Source: Arion vulgaris
Taxonomy: Eukaryota; Mollusca; Gastropoda; Stylommatophora; Arionidae
Direction: 5' to 3'
Assembly: GCA_020796225.1 (NCBI GenBank)
Contig: CM036771.1
Location: 29,432,176 to 29,496,175 of the forward strand
DNA: 64,000 nucleotides
The notes under the pieces are model-generated. The model saw nothing but the letters and a program-made list of their open reading frames with translations. It made no database searches and was not told the DNA's origin. The translations under genes were made by a program, and so were the position numbers. Positions within the stretch are counted from its first letter, which is position 1. Every line of letters starts with the position of its first letter. Of this stretch, positions 10,321 through 21,980 are shown piece by piece.

Positions 10321-10545
10321 TTAACTATCATACTACAGAATTGTTAACACATTAACTATTGTACTACTGAATTGTTAACACATTAACTATTGTACTACTA
10401 AATTGTTAACACATTAACTATCATATTACAGAATTGTTAACACATTAATTATTGTACTACTGAACTGTTAACACATTAACTATCATACTACAGAATTGTT
10501 AACACATTAACTATTGTACTACTGAATTGTTAACACATTAACTAC
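10321..10545. repeat. 31-bp minisatellite, right part
   Basis: Continuation of the 5960-6134 array with the same two unit variants. The first unit is completed only if the piggyBac-like element is removed. Confidence 0.95.
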
Positions 10546-10724
10546 TGCACTGAAAAACATGCTGTGGCTAAGCTTTTATTCACTATTTTCTCACACTAGA
10601 TGAAAGCACAAATTAAGTTGGGGTTTTTAAAAACAAAATTTGATGAATATGAAATTGTGTAGACGAATGTCCTTTTTGTGACAAACTAACAGAGTGTGAA
10701 AGAATAATGTTAAAACTGACAATA

Positions 10725-10800
10725 AATAAAATGCACGACTTGGTTGAGGGCATATGCACCAATTGGAGTTTAAAAGGCTCAAAATACAAGAGAATGATCA
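10725..10800 (+). mobile_element. LINE 3' end fragment
   Basis: GACTTGGTTGAGGGCATATG followed by CACCAATTGGAG matches the 3' end of the LINE at 6551-7744 (GAGTTGGTTGAGGGCCTATG). A short isolated tail. Confidence 0.5.
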
Positions 10801-10839
10801 GAATGAGGCAAATTAAATTTGAGCAAACTTAACTATTGT

Positions 10840-11521
10840 CTATTCCCAGGTGGAAGATGTAGTTGGCTGTCCACTCTTGCCGTAAGCGTAGGGATAGGAG
10901 CTTTAATTTGCGTTCTAGGGCTAGATGAGTTGCCCTTGTTGTGTTGTATCCGTGTTTATGTAGTGTGGTCTTGATATTGTCTGTCCATCTTTTCTTGGTC
11001 TTCCCTTAGCTCTAGTACCCGATCTCTATTTTTTGTATGCTGTTATTGGTGGTTGGTTGTATTTCATTCTCATTAAATGTCCAAACCACTGCATTTGTTG
11101 TCTTTCGATGTATTCGGTGCATGAAGTTATGCCCACTCCGCTTCTGGTGTCCTCATTTCGTAATTGGTCTTTCCTGGTGACTCCCACTGCCTTCCTCAAG
11201 CATTTCATTTCACACATGGTGAGATTTCTGTGGTGTGTTGCTGTAAGAGACAGGTTTGGCACTGGTAACAAAGTGTTAGTAGGAAAATACTTGTTATCAT
11301 CTGTCTTTTCACTTCCATCTTGATCTCTGGGTGTTGTAGTAATGGTGCCAGCTGGTAGGTCACTGCATTTGTTTTTGACACCTTGTCTCTATATCTCTTA
11401 TCTAGTTTTTCGTCCTGTATGAAAATGCTGCCTAAATATTTGAATTCAGAAACTTGCTTTACTCTTGTGTTGTCTATTTGTATGTTTGCTTGGCTTTGTG
11501 TTCTGCTGATTTTCATGGTTT
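10840..11521 (-). mobile_element. 5'-truncated LINE, reverse-transcriptase C-terminus
   Basis: Two minus-strand frames (11516-11205 and 11271-11026) carry KQVSEFKYLGSIFIQDEKLD, then the QxxTLCYQCQTC region, MCEMKCLRKAVGVTRKDQLR, and QQMQWFGHLMRMKY. These belong to the thumb and C-terminus of a LINE polyprotein. The end continues to about 10840 with a GRPRKRW-like segment. A plus-strand relative lies at about 63415-63800. Confidence 0.85.
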
Positions 11522-11531
11522 ATAGGGCTCA

Positions 11532-12606
11532 GTAAACAGCTTATATTTATAGACCAAGAAAAGGCATTTGATAGAGTAAACAGGTGCAAACTATGGAAGA
11601 TCCTTGAAGAATATGGCGTCCAGGGACAACTATTAGGTAATATTATGGCCTTATATCAAGATAGCCAGAGTACAGTAAGAACAACAGAAGGAATGACCGA
11701 CTGGTTCTCCATTACATCAGGTGTTAGACAAGGTTGTGTCCTCTCACCACTACTCTTTATTGCATATATGGATAAAATAACTCAAGAGTCAAATTCAGAT
11801 AATGATGAAATAAATGAACTGCTGTTTGCAGATGATCAGTGCCTGATACATCAAAATGAACAAGATCTACAACATCATATTGACACCTTGAACAAAAATT
11901 GTGTAAAACATGACATGAAAATCAACAACACTAAAACAGAAATAATGAATATGGGAAGAAAACATAATAATCTAGACATCCATGTCAATGGCACTAAAAT
12001 AAACCAAGTGAAAGAATTCAAATACTTAGGAAGCATATTCACAGAAGACGAAAAACTGGATAGAGAGATAGAGGCTAGAGTACAAAAAACAAATGCTGTA
12101 ACCTACCAGCTAGCCCAATTGTTAAGGCACCCAAACATTTCACAGGCAGCTAAGCAACAGATGATCAACAGCATTTTTATACCTACTTTGTGTTACCAGA
12201 GCCAAACATGGACATTGAGCAAAGCGCAGTCACAAAAATAACTACATGTGAAATGCGTTGCCTGCGAAAAGTTACCAACAACACAAGAAAAGACAGAATC
12301 ACCAACATCAGCATAAGAAAGAAAGTTGGCACAAAACCCTTGAATTACATAGATAAACAAAGAATGAAGTGGTTTGGCCACTTAATAAGAATGCATCCAA
12401 ACTCCACAGTATACAGAGTCTTCTACAACAGAATATCGGGAAAGAAGGCAAGAGGAAGACCACGGAAAAGATGGTTAGATGGCGTAGCAGAATCCTGTGA
12501 AAGAGCAAAGATAACAATCACACAAGCCACCAGAACAGCGCAAGACAAAAACAGAAAACCACGACACTGGGCAACAACCCGGTAGCAGTGTGACGACAAA
12601 AGAAAG
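11532..12606 (+). mobile_element. 5'-truncated LINE with RT core and C-terminus
   Basis: Bracketed by the 10-bp target-site duplication ATAGGGCTCA (11522-11531 and 12607-12616). It begins in the palm domain (FIDQEKAFDR-like segment near 11545). Frame 11645-12241 follows with SGVRQGCVLSPLLFIAYMDK, the catalytic box LLFADDQ (normally F/YADD), and EFKYLGSIFTEDEKLDREI. A frameshift near 12220 leads into frame 12190-12585 with CEMRCLRKV, QRMKWFGHLIRMHPN and KKARGRPRKRWLDGVAES. It ends GACGACAAAAGAAAG. A near-identical 3' copy at 48090-48426 shows this family was active recently. Confidence 0.92.
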
Positions 12607-12616
12607 ATAGGGCTCA

Positions 12617-13900
12617 TCAAGATGGCGGATGAAGCGTAGGTCGTATTTATACCGCTGCGTTCAAAGACATTTCGAAATTGGATATAACAGATGTGAATTT
12701 TTCATTATAAAGGATTATTGTGAAACATACAGTAGAATGTGTAATATTCAGAATGGTATAAGTTAGTAAATATCCTGAAACGTCATCAATTCAGTGACTA
12801 ACACCCCACTGTGCAGGCCGGCTAGCCGGTAGTGCGTAATATTGCTAAATTAATTCCTTTATTCTCTCTCTCTCTCTGGATCATTCTTCACGGCCAATTT
12901 TAGAAATTCTTTTTGCGATATATAATTGGTCCTTTTACAAGAACGCTTGAACTATGTTGAACAATTATGCGCCCATAGTGACTAGGCCTGCCCACCCGGT
13001 TTCAGCCAGCTTTTGATTTACTAGGGTGAGCTTTTCCTAGGGTACGATCCTTTCTGCCAACTATTTCGGCCCGGATCTTCGCCTTTTCAATCAGCTTTGC
13101 CGTATATTTGGGCTTTGTGATCTATGCCAAACAGTGAGTTGTTACTATTTATTATGCCCTTTCTGACTGTGAGGTCGTTTCGGATTAGGAATATTTCACA
13201 GGGCTTATAAGCTTGTCCTCGGACAGCGTCTTACTCGTATAACACACTGTGTAAAGTGTCGGCCTTCGCCAATGTTCGGATCCAGACAGCCTGTTGCCCT
13301 TGTTGTGTTGTATCCGTGTCTTTGCTGTATTGTATATTGTATCGTATTGTATATTGTATTGTATCTTTGCATTGTCTGCCTTACTTTACTGTTCACTTTG
13401 AGTTTGTTCCTGAGTTGGAATATTCTCAGTCTTTTCGAGGCGCATGTCGATACTAGGCAATTTGCATTTCCCTAGCCTCGGGAAACATTGAACTGGGGCC
13501 AAGCACAACTAATGTAGAGGGTCGTTTCAATCGGCGCTAGCAACGCAACTAAGATTTTGCGCTCGCCACCATCACCCACTCCAGTTTTTCCGGGGATGCT
13601 AGTTGTGACTGCAACAGTACCTTGCCTGGTTGTCCCAAGGATGGCAGTTCCGTTAGGCATCACCCGCCTCAGTTCTTTCGGGGATGTTAGCTGTTATCGC
13701 AACAGTACCTTACACGGTTTTCTCAGGGAGGGCAATTTCGTTATGCACTAAAACGCAACTTTATGTTTTGCGCTGGACCAACCTTGCCCAGTAAGTGAAT
13801 CTGCGCTAGGCCACCGATACAGAGTCAGCTGCAATCTTTCCTCGTACCGACACGAGGGTAGACTTTTATTCGTTACGCATCTATCTTATTTATTCTTGCC
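12617..13900. repeat. mixed dispersed-repeat region
   Basis: No gene recognised. CAAGATGGCGG near 12619 resembles a LINE 5' start. The stretch 12960-13090 resembles the R6 repeats (TTTATTTACTAGGGTGAGC). 13320-13380 is a TATTG-rich microsatellite. 13400-13900 has GC-rich R3-like character with internal repetition: AACAGTACCTTGCCTGGTT and AACAGTACCTTACACGGTT, 72 bp apart. Confidence 0.5.
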
Positions 13901-14437
13901 CCCAGCTGGCAATGTTTGCCCCCTCCTCAGGGCTTCGAGTTACATCCTATGTGGGCCCACGTTTCGTCAGTGGATGCACCTCTCATCCTTTAATGTTCAC
14001 TTGTACACTAATCTCCCCATCGGCAGAGAAACTGGTAATTGTGACCCCCATCGGCAGAGAAACTGGTAATTGTGACTTTTGACTTACACTTTGAGCCCGT
14101 GTATGGAGTCTCTTGCTCCGGAGATGGCAAGTTGTATTCGGCCCTTTACTTTGGGGAGTAGGGATTCTATCAGAGACGTTTCGCTGCTGTTTCTTATTGT
14201 TCGGGAACTTGGGCAATATTGTGTTGACATCGGCCAAGAGATTCGTGCATTTGTTTGTATGGACCTGCATTGCTTTTTCGTACTTGCACTGAATACCACT
14301 ACCAGTAGTTCTCCCCGATCCCTGTCCCCATTAGCCAGACCAGAACCAAAGTCTGTTTCCAGGGTCACCACGTGGAGGTAGGGAGCAGAGTCTTGGTAAG
14401 TGCCCTTTCACTAACCCTGACACATGCTGCCACCATG
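13900..14437 (+). repeat. GC-rich dispersed repeat R3, partial copy 2
   Basis: Shares TGTGGGCCCACGTTTCGTC and TGGATGCACCTCTCATCC with the copy at 1930-2620, and its right end CCAGACCAGAACCAA with 2496-2510. A 31-bp tandem duplication (CCCATCGGCAGAGAAACTGG) lies at 14015-14076. The R5 SINE inserted at its right edge. Confidence 0.65.
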
Positions 14438-14706
14438 AGAGCCGCGGTAGCGTAGTTGTTAGTGAACTCGCTTCTCAAGGCCTGGGTTCAACTCCGCAGT
14501 GCGCGTGGATTTTTCCCAACCGCGCGGCTCTCAGGTCGACCCAGCCTCAACTGGGTACCAGACATGCTCTGGGAAAGTAAAGGCGGCCGGCGTGATGCTG
14601 ACCACATCACTCATCGTGTGCCGATGGTCAATGAAAAATACAGGCCTAACACTGTATTGCCCTATATACCACGAGGTATGAAAGGGTTCCTTTACTTTAC
14701 TTACTT
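14438..14706 (+). mobile_element. R5 tRNA-derived SINE
   Basis: The head GAGAGCCGCGGTAGCGTAGT resembles an A box and CTGGGTTCAACTCCGC a B box of RNA polymerase III promoters. The tail is TTTACTTTACTTACTT. It is flanked by a 14-bp target-site duplication with one mismatch (ATGCTGCCACCATG at 14424-14437, ATGCTGCCGCCATG at 14707-14720). Only one copy was noticed in the window. Confidence 0.88.
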
Positions 14707-14974
14707 ATGCTGCCGCCATGTGCTTTTGACCCAATTCTTTTATTCATGGAGCGACAATGACAACAACCAGAACAGCAACAATAAATATATGTGGCCTGGT
14801 TGACAAAACATCTGATCTAATAAATTTCATGGAAGTAAACTTAATGAAACAAATCAGGGCATGGTTGATGTTTCACAGCCAAATAGAACAAACAGTTACA
14901 TCCTGCAACTGGTGGTAATTAATGTGTTAATCTCAAGAAAAATGTAGTTGATATAAATTGTAAAAAATAAAACC

Positions 14975-15115
14975 ATCATCATTGCACTTCTGTGGATGTG
15001 TGTTCCAATCTCTTTCTTACACAGGAAGATCTAAGCTGTAGTACATGGCTCTGTAGCACGGCGAGGTACCCGACGTAATTTTGAAATTAGATAAAAATGT
15101 TTGAAGTAGTTTTAT
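14975..15115 (-). mobile_element. R2 SINE, 3' fragment
   Basis: CATCATCATTGCACTTCTGT, TCTTTCTTACACAGGAAGAT and GTAATTTTGAAATT match the tail half of R2 in reverse orientation. Confidence 0.75.
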
Positions 15116-15895
15116 TTAAATTTTTTTTCAATAATTTTTGCCTATTTTGAAATGTTGAATTTAACTCTTTGTGTCCTAGAAAATTTTGGGGGTGGTCACG
15201 CTCTGCCAGAACACATTTCTAGCAATATTTTTCAAAATGGAGTGATCTTGGAAATATGCCTATAACTTTAGTTCCATGTAAGCTAAATTTGTACTGTTGG
15301 CATCAAAATATGCAGAATTAAATTCTGAACAATCTGAAAATAAATAGTTATATTTGTAAGTTAGTATTTATTTAGTAAATTATTGTTGTATTTCCTGTTA
15401 TTGAAAAAATCAAATAAAAATGCCATCATTATCGGTGAAATCATAAACATGAAACACTGTGTGTGTTTAATTGAACTTTGGAATAAATCCATGGTTTGTT
15501 CTGCACTTTAACGACATGGAGGACAAATTAACATCTTGTAACTAAACTTTTCACATGAAAGTTCACTTTTTTCACAACAGGAAAATATTTGCGAATAAAA
15601 CTATTTCTAAGTAATTGAAAATAACTTCTGCCATGCAGTTTCATTAGTATATGAATGAAATGGAAGTTATCTGTCCGTTGAATTCTGTAAACAAAAACAG
15701 TGTCGGACGTATAGTAGCTGAACAGTGAAACAAACCGTGCATGGACCCAAATTAGACGTTGGCAGCGTGTTTTGGCATAATGAGAGAACTGTTTTCTATG
15801 TTGGGAGCGTCGACTGGAAATGAGTTAATGTAAAGAGTCATAGAACTACTAAAATAAATACATGACATTTAGAAATTATCTCTTTCTTTCTCGAA
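15116..15895. other. AT-rich DNA, no gene seen
   Basis: No open frame with family features and no repeat shared with the rest of the window was recognised. Confidence 0.5.
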
Positions 15896-17750
15896 TCATG
15901 TATGCCTCACAGCGTCAGGTCAGGAAGAGATTTCTCAAACGGGCCCTAGTATGCGCTTCGTAGATAGTCTCTTTCGTCGCCTCTGTTATCTCTGAGGTCC
16001 ATCTTTTGCGTGGCCGGCCTTTTGCTTTGTACCCATTGTATCGGAGCAGCATTGCTCTTTGGGGTGCACTGTCTGATGGTAATCTGCTTACGTGGCGAAC
16101 CATTTAATTTGTTGTTTCTTGATGAAGTCTAGTTCATATATGCGGGTTACTTCGGATAAGAGACATCCACTTCACAAGAACACTAATGATGTTAAGGGCA
16201 CGAGAATCAAGTGTGGCATGTCGTGGATGGCCCAGGCTGAGAGAACAATTGGCCAGGTGACTACGGTTGTGACTCTACCAAAAGGGGAAGAATGGATCCC
16301 AACAGATGGTAGCATGATGAACTATCTCAACGTTATCATTACTCTTGGAAGAGAATGTAGAGATTGGGAAACATGAAGGCTGATCTCGGAGTTAAGCAGT
16401 TGATAGAAGATAATGCAAGGGATGATGATGTTGTTGTATATACCGATGGGTCAGTTCAACGTGGTGAGAAGTCCGGCTGGGGTTTCTTGGCTAATGCGCA
16501 TGGTAGGGTTGTTGCAGAGCGAAGTGGGGCATACAGGACAACTACTTCTAGTATGAGGATGGAGGTTGAGGCGTTACTGCTGCCCTCCATTGGATTTCTG
16601 GGACTTCATTTACTGGGGCAGTTGTTGTATCTGACTCTCAGTCGATGCTTCACAAGATCCAGAAGGGCAGGTTTCGGCATGAGTGGATGTCGTCTATGGA
16701 AGTTTCTAACCTCCAGCGGCTTACGTGGATATACTGTCCTGGGCATGCGGGTGTTTACGGTAATGAGAGAGCGGACAGGCTTGCATCAACAGCATCGATT
16801 GTTGGGGAGCTGAAGATGGATAAGGGGGATATTCTTCGGTCTCTTGGCGACTCTCTGTTGGATGATGACACTAAAATCGATGTTGAATCGATCAAGCGAT
16901 TTAAGCAGTTTGGAGTTACCCGTTGTTCAAGTCGAACTGGATGCCTGAGAGGCAGAGTGAGAGGTGTGTTTAATCAGCGAGCCACAGGAACCATCAGTAT
17001 GCATACTCTTCGATATCTGTTGGGGAGAATGAGCACCTATGGGTCTGCCCGGAGCGCAATGACGTCAGTTTAGTAACCAATAACCAATAACGATGAAGTC
17101 TAGTACTGATGTTGTACCCACTTTTTCCTGATGTCTTCATTTCTCAACCGGTCTCTTCTTGTTACACCCAGCATTCTGCGTAGACACTTCATCTCTGCTC
17201 TGACTAGTTTTCTTCTATCGTTTGTTGTCAGCGTCCAGGTTTGGCACTGGTAACATAATGTGGGGAGAAAGATTGTGTTGAACATTGCTCTTTTTGTGTT
17301 CATGGTGATGTGTTTGCATCTTAAAATTGGCGCCATTTGCCCTATCATTTGATTTGCTTTGTTGCATCTGTGTTGAATTTCATTAGTTATTCTTCCATTT
17401 GCTGAAAAAATGCTCCCCAGGTATGTGAAATCTTTACTTGATTTAGTAGGTGATTATCGATGGAGATATTGGTAGAGCTTTCCTCTCTGGCGAATGCCAT
17501 TACTTCTGTTTTGTCGATGTTTATTCTCATGTTGTATTCGTTACATGCTAACTGGAGTCTGTTGATGTGTTGTTGTAGCTGTACTTCTGTTGTTGATATG
17601 ATTGCCTGATCGTCTGCAAAAGAAATTCATTTAAGAGTTCTCCGAGGTTGTTTCCTTCGCTGGTGTTAGCTATTTTACAGATGTGGTCAATATACGTGAT
17701 GAATAGCAGCGGGATAGTACGCAATCTGCCTTACTCCTGACCCTACGTGA
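15896..17750 (-). mobile_element. LINE RT C-terminus, split by an RNase H LINE
   Basis: Minus-strand LINE in two parts, 17750-17105 and 16133-15896. The right part has TLCYQCQTWTLTTNDRRKLV and EMKCLRRMLGVTRRDRLRNE. The left part has SRLPSDSAPQRAMLLRYNGY and KAKGRPRKRWTSEITEATKE. When the insert 16134-17104 is removed the two parts join near an LDFIKKQQIKWF segment in a continuous frame. The 17100-17750 part also includes decayed palm-domain sequence. Confidence 0.85.
16134..17091 (+). mobile_element. 5'-truncated LINE encoding RNase H, nested insertion
   Basis: Bracketed by the 13-bp target-site duplication GATGAAGTCTAGT (16121-16133 and 17092-17104). Three overlapping frames encode one RNase HI domain with frameshifts. 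The first has VVVYTDGSVQRGEKSGWGF near 16435, where the Asp of YTDGS is catalytic, and TTTSSMRMEVEA near 16545, where the Glu is catalytic. The last has IYCPGHAGVYGNERADRLAS near 16730 with the terminal His and Asp. After the domain comes the linker LKMDKGDILRSLGDSLLDD, also seen at 29213-29437. The tail is AACCAATAACCAATAAC. Confidence 0.92.
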
Positions 17751-17805
17751 AACTTTTCTGATAATCCTGTATTTTTTCTCATAATTATGTCTTTAATTGT
17801 TTTAT

Positions 17806-18170
17806 AGGATCATCCTCATTGCACTTCGGTGAGTAACCATGTGTGCTTTCATATTTTTCTTACACAGAAAGATCTCAGTGGCAGTGCACAAACTCTGTAT
17901 CACCAGCGAGGGTCTCCAATGTAAGTTTGAAAATATTTTGTAGGAATTTTATTTGCAATAATTCTAATGAATTTTGCCCGGGCAGCGACTTTCATGCCTG
18001 CTTTTCTAGATTTTGAACTGCCAAGGGTTATTTTACGTGCTCAACTTTAACACTAGACCTAAGTTTTATCGTCTGTCGCCGATAGGATTAGGAACATGAG
18101 TTCAGCTACACTGAAATCAAGGATCTCTGGAAAAATATCCTGATGGCTCCATGAGGGAGTCTCAAGTTTC
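17806..18170 (-). mobile_element. R2 SINE, copy
   Basis: Reverse-oriented R2. It has TTGCACTTCGGTGAGTAACC, TTTCTTACACAGAAAGATCT, GAACTGCCAAGGGTTATTTT and ACTGAAATCAAGGATCTCTG, and then TGATGGCTCC. The tRNA-like head has decayed. Confidence 0.85.
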
Positions 18171-18244
18171 TCAAAGCAAACAAGATAACATGTGTAGCAT
18201 TATAACAAACACGCTGGAATTTCAACAGTCATATCCTCCAAGGA

Positions 18245-18607
18245 AAACAGAATTGATGCATTTGAGATGTAGATGTACAGAAGAATAGGCAGGGTTTCAT
18301 GGACAGAGAAACAGACAAATAAATAAGTTTTAGGAAAACTAGGCATGAAGAAACAACTATTAAGAGAAATAAAATTCAAACAAGTAATGTATTTTGGGCA
18401 CATAAAAAGGCATGACAGCTTGATAAAATCTTTACTAGAGGGGAAAATTAAAGGGCAAAGAGCAAGAGGAAGACCGAGAGATAAGTGGGAGGAAATTTAA
18501 AGAAATGGACAGGATACAGTCTGGCAGAGTGCAACACCAAGGCAAAAGACAGGATGCTGGAGATTCATTGCAGCCAACCTTCAATGTGGAGACGGCACAT
18601 GATGATG
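18245..18607 (+). mobile_element. 5'-truncated LINE 3' end (GRPR family)
   Basis: A 363-bp insertion with a 12-bp target-site duplication ATCCTCCAAGGA (18233-18244 and 18608-18619) and an ATGATGATG tail. The plus strand encodes a decayed C-terminus including KGQRARGRPRDKW. It belongs to the same broad family as the neighbouring 18772-21984 element. Confidence 0.85.
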
Positions 18608-18619
18608 ATCCTCCAAGGA

Positions 18620-18760
18620 GACTGTAGTACCATCACCATAACAGGCATGATATGATCCTTAAAGAAAACACAAAAGATAGGTTGACCAAAGACAACCTGG
18701 TAGTCCCCCATGGATACTGACACAATCATTGGGTATGCTACAAAAGAGAATAGCAAGAGC
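18620..18760. other. older sequence between two LINE insertions, unidentified
   Basis: This stretch continues at 21996-22110 once the LINE at 18772-21984 is removed. It continues at about 18170-18244 once the smaller LINE is removed. The minus strand has a fairly open frame with HACYGDGTTVSLEDM. I could not assign it to a host gene or an element. Confidence 0.4.
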
Positions 18761-18828
18761 TTGTAGATGTTCTATCTTTTCCAACTTTGGCATTGAAATC
18801 TCCAATTAAGATGTCGCTTTTGCTAACT

Positions 18829-19386
18829 CTATCTACTGTTTCCTGGAGAATGTTGTAAAAATTCCTCTATGCCTTCTTCTTCTACATCTGTAGTTGGTGC
18901 ATATATTTGTATAAGTGTAATGTTTCTTGATTTTTCCTTAAGTCTTACACTAATGATTCTTTCATTTATGGGATTGTATCCTAGGAGTGTATTAGATGTT
19001 TGTTTTTGTAGATATATCGCCACTCCATTCCTTCCATTTTTGTCTCCTCCAGAGTATATAAACATTGCATTTTGTGTATTAAAGTGACCTTGTCCGCTCC
19101 ACCTATGCTCAGAAATTCCTAATATGTTGATATTTAGTCGCTCTATTTCTTTCTCAACTATCTGATGTTTTCCCTCATTCATCGTTCTCACATTCCACGT
19201 TCCTATTTTAATTTTCTTATTAAGTCCAACGCGGGGGCCTTCCTTGACAACACAGTCAGGCTTTTGGTCGTCATCAGATTTACTAGTACTAGTCCCCGTC
19301 TTGGACTCTTCCCCAGTGTGTTTATAAGATCCTCCTATCCTGGGGGCCTCACCAGCGGATCTTGTTTCTATTATGTTGTATTCCAT
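18829..19386 (-). pseudogene. inverted 5' part of the LINE: APE endonuclease N-half
   Basis: Frame of 185 codons with KIKIGTWNVRTMNEGKHQIV, then ILGISEHRWSGQGHFN (the Glu in EHRW corresponds to the catalytic glutamate of APE endonucleases, family knowledge), and IISVRLKEKSRNITLIQIY with APTTD. The frame shifts near 18850 and the coding homology continues to DFNAKVGKDRT at the target-site boundary. It faces away from the RT part of the same element. Confidence 0.88.
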
Positions 19387-19586
19387 ATTACTGTTGGGGT
19401 TTTCTAGGCATTGTCTTGGTCATTGCTTTCCTTCCTGACAGTGACCATACTGATCCATGACCGTAACCATTGTCTCTATTACAGAGATCATCTGTCTACT
19501 GTCGCGAGTTTTGAGACCATAACCATCGACGATCTGTTGGTTGGCTGCTCCCTCACTCATCCACCACCTGCTCCCATGGCTTCCGC

Positions 19587-21980
19587 GTGACTCTGCCGGG
19601 GTGGGGGAGGCAGGAAAAACTGATAACTTTTTGTGCGGAAAATGATCTGGTGATAGCAAACACACTGTTTCAACAACATCCTAGAAGGTTATATACCTGG
19701 ACATCACCAGACGGGAAGACCAAAAACCCAATCGATTATATAATAATCCAACAGCGATGGAGATCAAACATAACAACGGCAAAACCCTGCCTGGTGCAGA
19801 CTGTGGAAGTGACCATGAGCTGTAGATGGCGATGATAAAATTTAAGCTCAGAAAATTAAAGAAGAAACTAAAACCAGTACGTTTTGACGCTAATAAAATC
19901 CCAGAGGAATATGAAGTAGAAGTAAAGAACAGATTTGAAATACTGATGACAGTCCAAGAAGAGATGACACCAGATGAGTTGACCACACATGCTAGAGATA
20001 TCCTATTGTCGACAGCCAAAGATATGGTTCCACGAAGAAAAGACAGAAAGAATGAGTGGATTGCAAACAATACACTACAGTTTATACAACAGAGATGAGA
20101 GAAAAAGCACAGGGAATAGCGTAGGAAGAAAATAGGTTGGCCTACAAAAATATAACAAAAGAAATAAGGAAGAACATAAGAAGCGATAAAAAGCAATACC
20201 TAAAAAATTGTTGTGCAAGGTTAGAAACACACCAGAAGAAAGGGAGAGAGCAGGAAATGTTCTAAGAAATAAAATCAATGACCATAACGTTTAAACCAAA
20301 ACTAAATGCAATAAAAAAATAGTATGTGAACAACCCTAACAGAACAAGTAAAAATTCTCAACAGACGGAAAGAATATTGCAGCGAAATGTATATGAACAG
20401 AGGTGAAAAGGACAATACAGCGAACACTGAAATAATCATAGAGAAAGAACCAGAAATGACGCTAGAGGAAGTTGAATGGGCAATAAAAAGCTTGAAGATG
20501 GGAAATGATACCAGGATGTGATAATATTTCAGCAGAATTTATCAAAGCAGGAAGAGAGCAAAGCATAAAAACATATCATGCAATATGCAAAAAGGTATGG
20601 GAAACAGGAATATGGCCAAAAGAATGGCCAAAGGAATGGAAAAGATCAATATTTATCCCAATACCTAAAAAGGAGACACCAAATTATGTACCAACTATAG
20701 AACAGTGGCATTGATAAGCCACGCAAGTAAAATCTTGTTAAAAATTATTATGGGAAGACTGTATAGAAAAATGGAAGAAAATATCAACATAACACAAGCT
20801 AGGTTTAGACGGAACAGAGGTACATGTGACCATATATTTAACATGAGAACAATCATAGAAAAATCTAGAGAGTATAATGTAGATTTATACTCATGCTTTA
20901 TTGACTACTCAAAGGCATTTGATTGTGTAGAGCATCAGGAATTGTGGAAGATTATGGGAGAAATGGAATTTCCATTACATTTGATACAGATCATAAGAGA
21001 ACTTTATAGCGATCAAATGGCGGCTGTAAGAACATGTGATGATACATCAGACTGGTTTGACATACTGCAGGGAGTCAGACAAGGCTGCATTATGTCGCCT
21101 TGTCTGTTTAACATTTATGCAGAAAACATCATGAGGAATGTTTCAGAAGATAGCGGAAAAGAACAATACGATCTTTTTATAATCGGAGGAAGAGAAAAAC
21201 CTGAACTAAGATACACTGATGATACAGTGTTACTGTCAACATCACAAGAAGGGATTGAGAAATTATTAGAAGTGAAAGATAAAAGCGGAAAACAAAATCT
21301 ATATCTCAATGTGGCAAAAACAAAAATAATGACAACAGATAAAACGAACGTGACAAATGATATTTATATCAATGGAGAGAAAGTAGAAAATGTGAACAGT
21401 TTTGAATATCTTGGTTCACTGCTAACAACAGATGGAAATGGGATGAAGGAAATTAAAAGAAGAACAAACATGGCTTTACAAATAATTAAGCAACTCAAAA
21501 CAGTATAGAACGGAACTGATAAGAAAACAAAGATCAGAATACTAAGAGCATGCATATTTCCAATGGCAACATATGGGTGTGAAGCATGGACATTTAATAA
21601 AGCAGTGAAAAACATATATGTGCTTTTGAATATAAGTGTTACTGAAGAGTCCTTCGTATATCTTGGACAGAGAAGAGAACAAATAGATCTATCCAGAAAG
21701 AGCTCAAAATCAAAGAAAACTAGCTGATGCTACAAATAAGAAAGAGAAAATTGAGATATTTTGGACATAAAAAGACATGAAGGGCTGGAGAAGACCATCA
21801 TAGAAGGAGGCATACCGGCAAAGAGAAGAAGAGGAAGACCACGGAGATAATGGATTCAGGATGTAACTGATGGTTTGAACATGATGGCTGCAGAGACAGG
21901 ACATCTGGCCTATGAGAGAGAGAAATTCGGAGGACTGTTGGGGTGGCAAAGTTCTACTCAGGACAAGCTATTTGATGATG
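19587..21980 (+). pseudogene. LINE endonuclease C-half and reverse transcriptase
   Basis: In order: the endonuclease end (19600-19830); a lysine-rich linker (19826-20098) with a decayed continuation to about 20500; RT motifs in 20505-20714 (KEWKRSIFIPIPKK) and 20705-21508 (SCFIDYSKAFDCVEHQELW near 20890, LQGVRQGCIMSPCLFNIYAE near 21065, RYTDDTVLLS near 21210, NSFEYLGSLLTTDG near 21398). The catalytic box reads YTDD where active enzymes have Y/FADD. A frameshift at 21508 is followed by ACIFPMATYGCEAW-like thumb sequence and GRPRR at about 21835. Several stops and frameshifts make it non-functional. Confidence 0.88.

Noticed and set aside
5960..10545. Possible CRISPR-like or repeat-spacer array
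   Set aside because: The units are contiguous 31-bp tandem repeats without unique spacers, in an animal genome. It is a minisatellite split by a transposon.
10840..12606. A second twin-priming event (head-to-head LINE pieces)
   Set aside because: Both pieces contain the same C-terminal region, and the plus-strand piece has its own target-site duplication ATAGGGCTCA. They are two separate insertions.
14438..14510. A second tRNA gene
   Set aside because: It is the head of the R5 SINE, with target-site duplications around the whole 269-bp unit.
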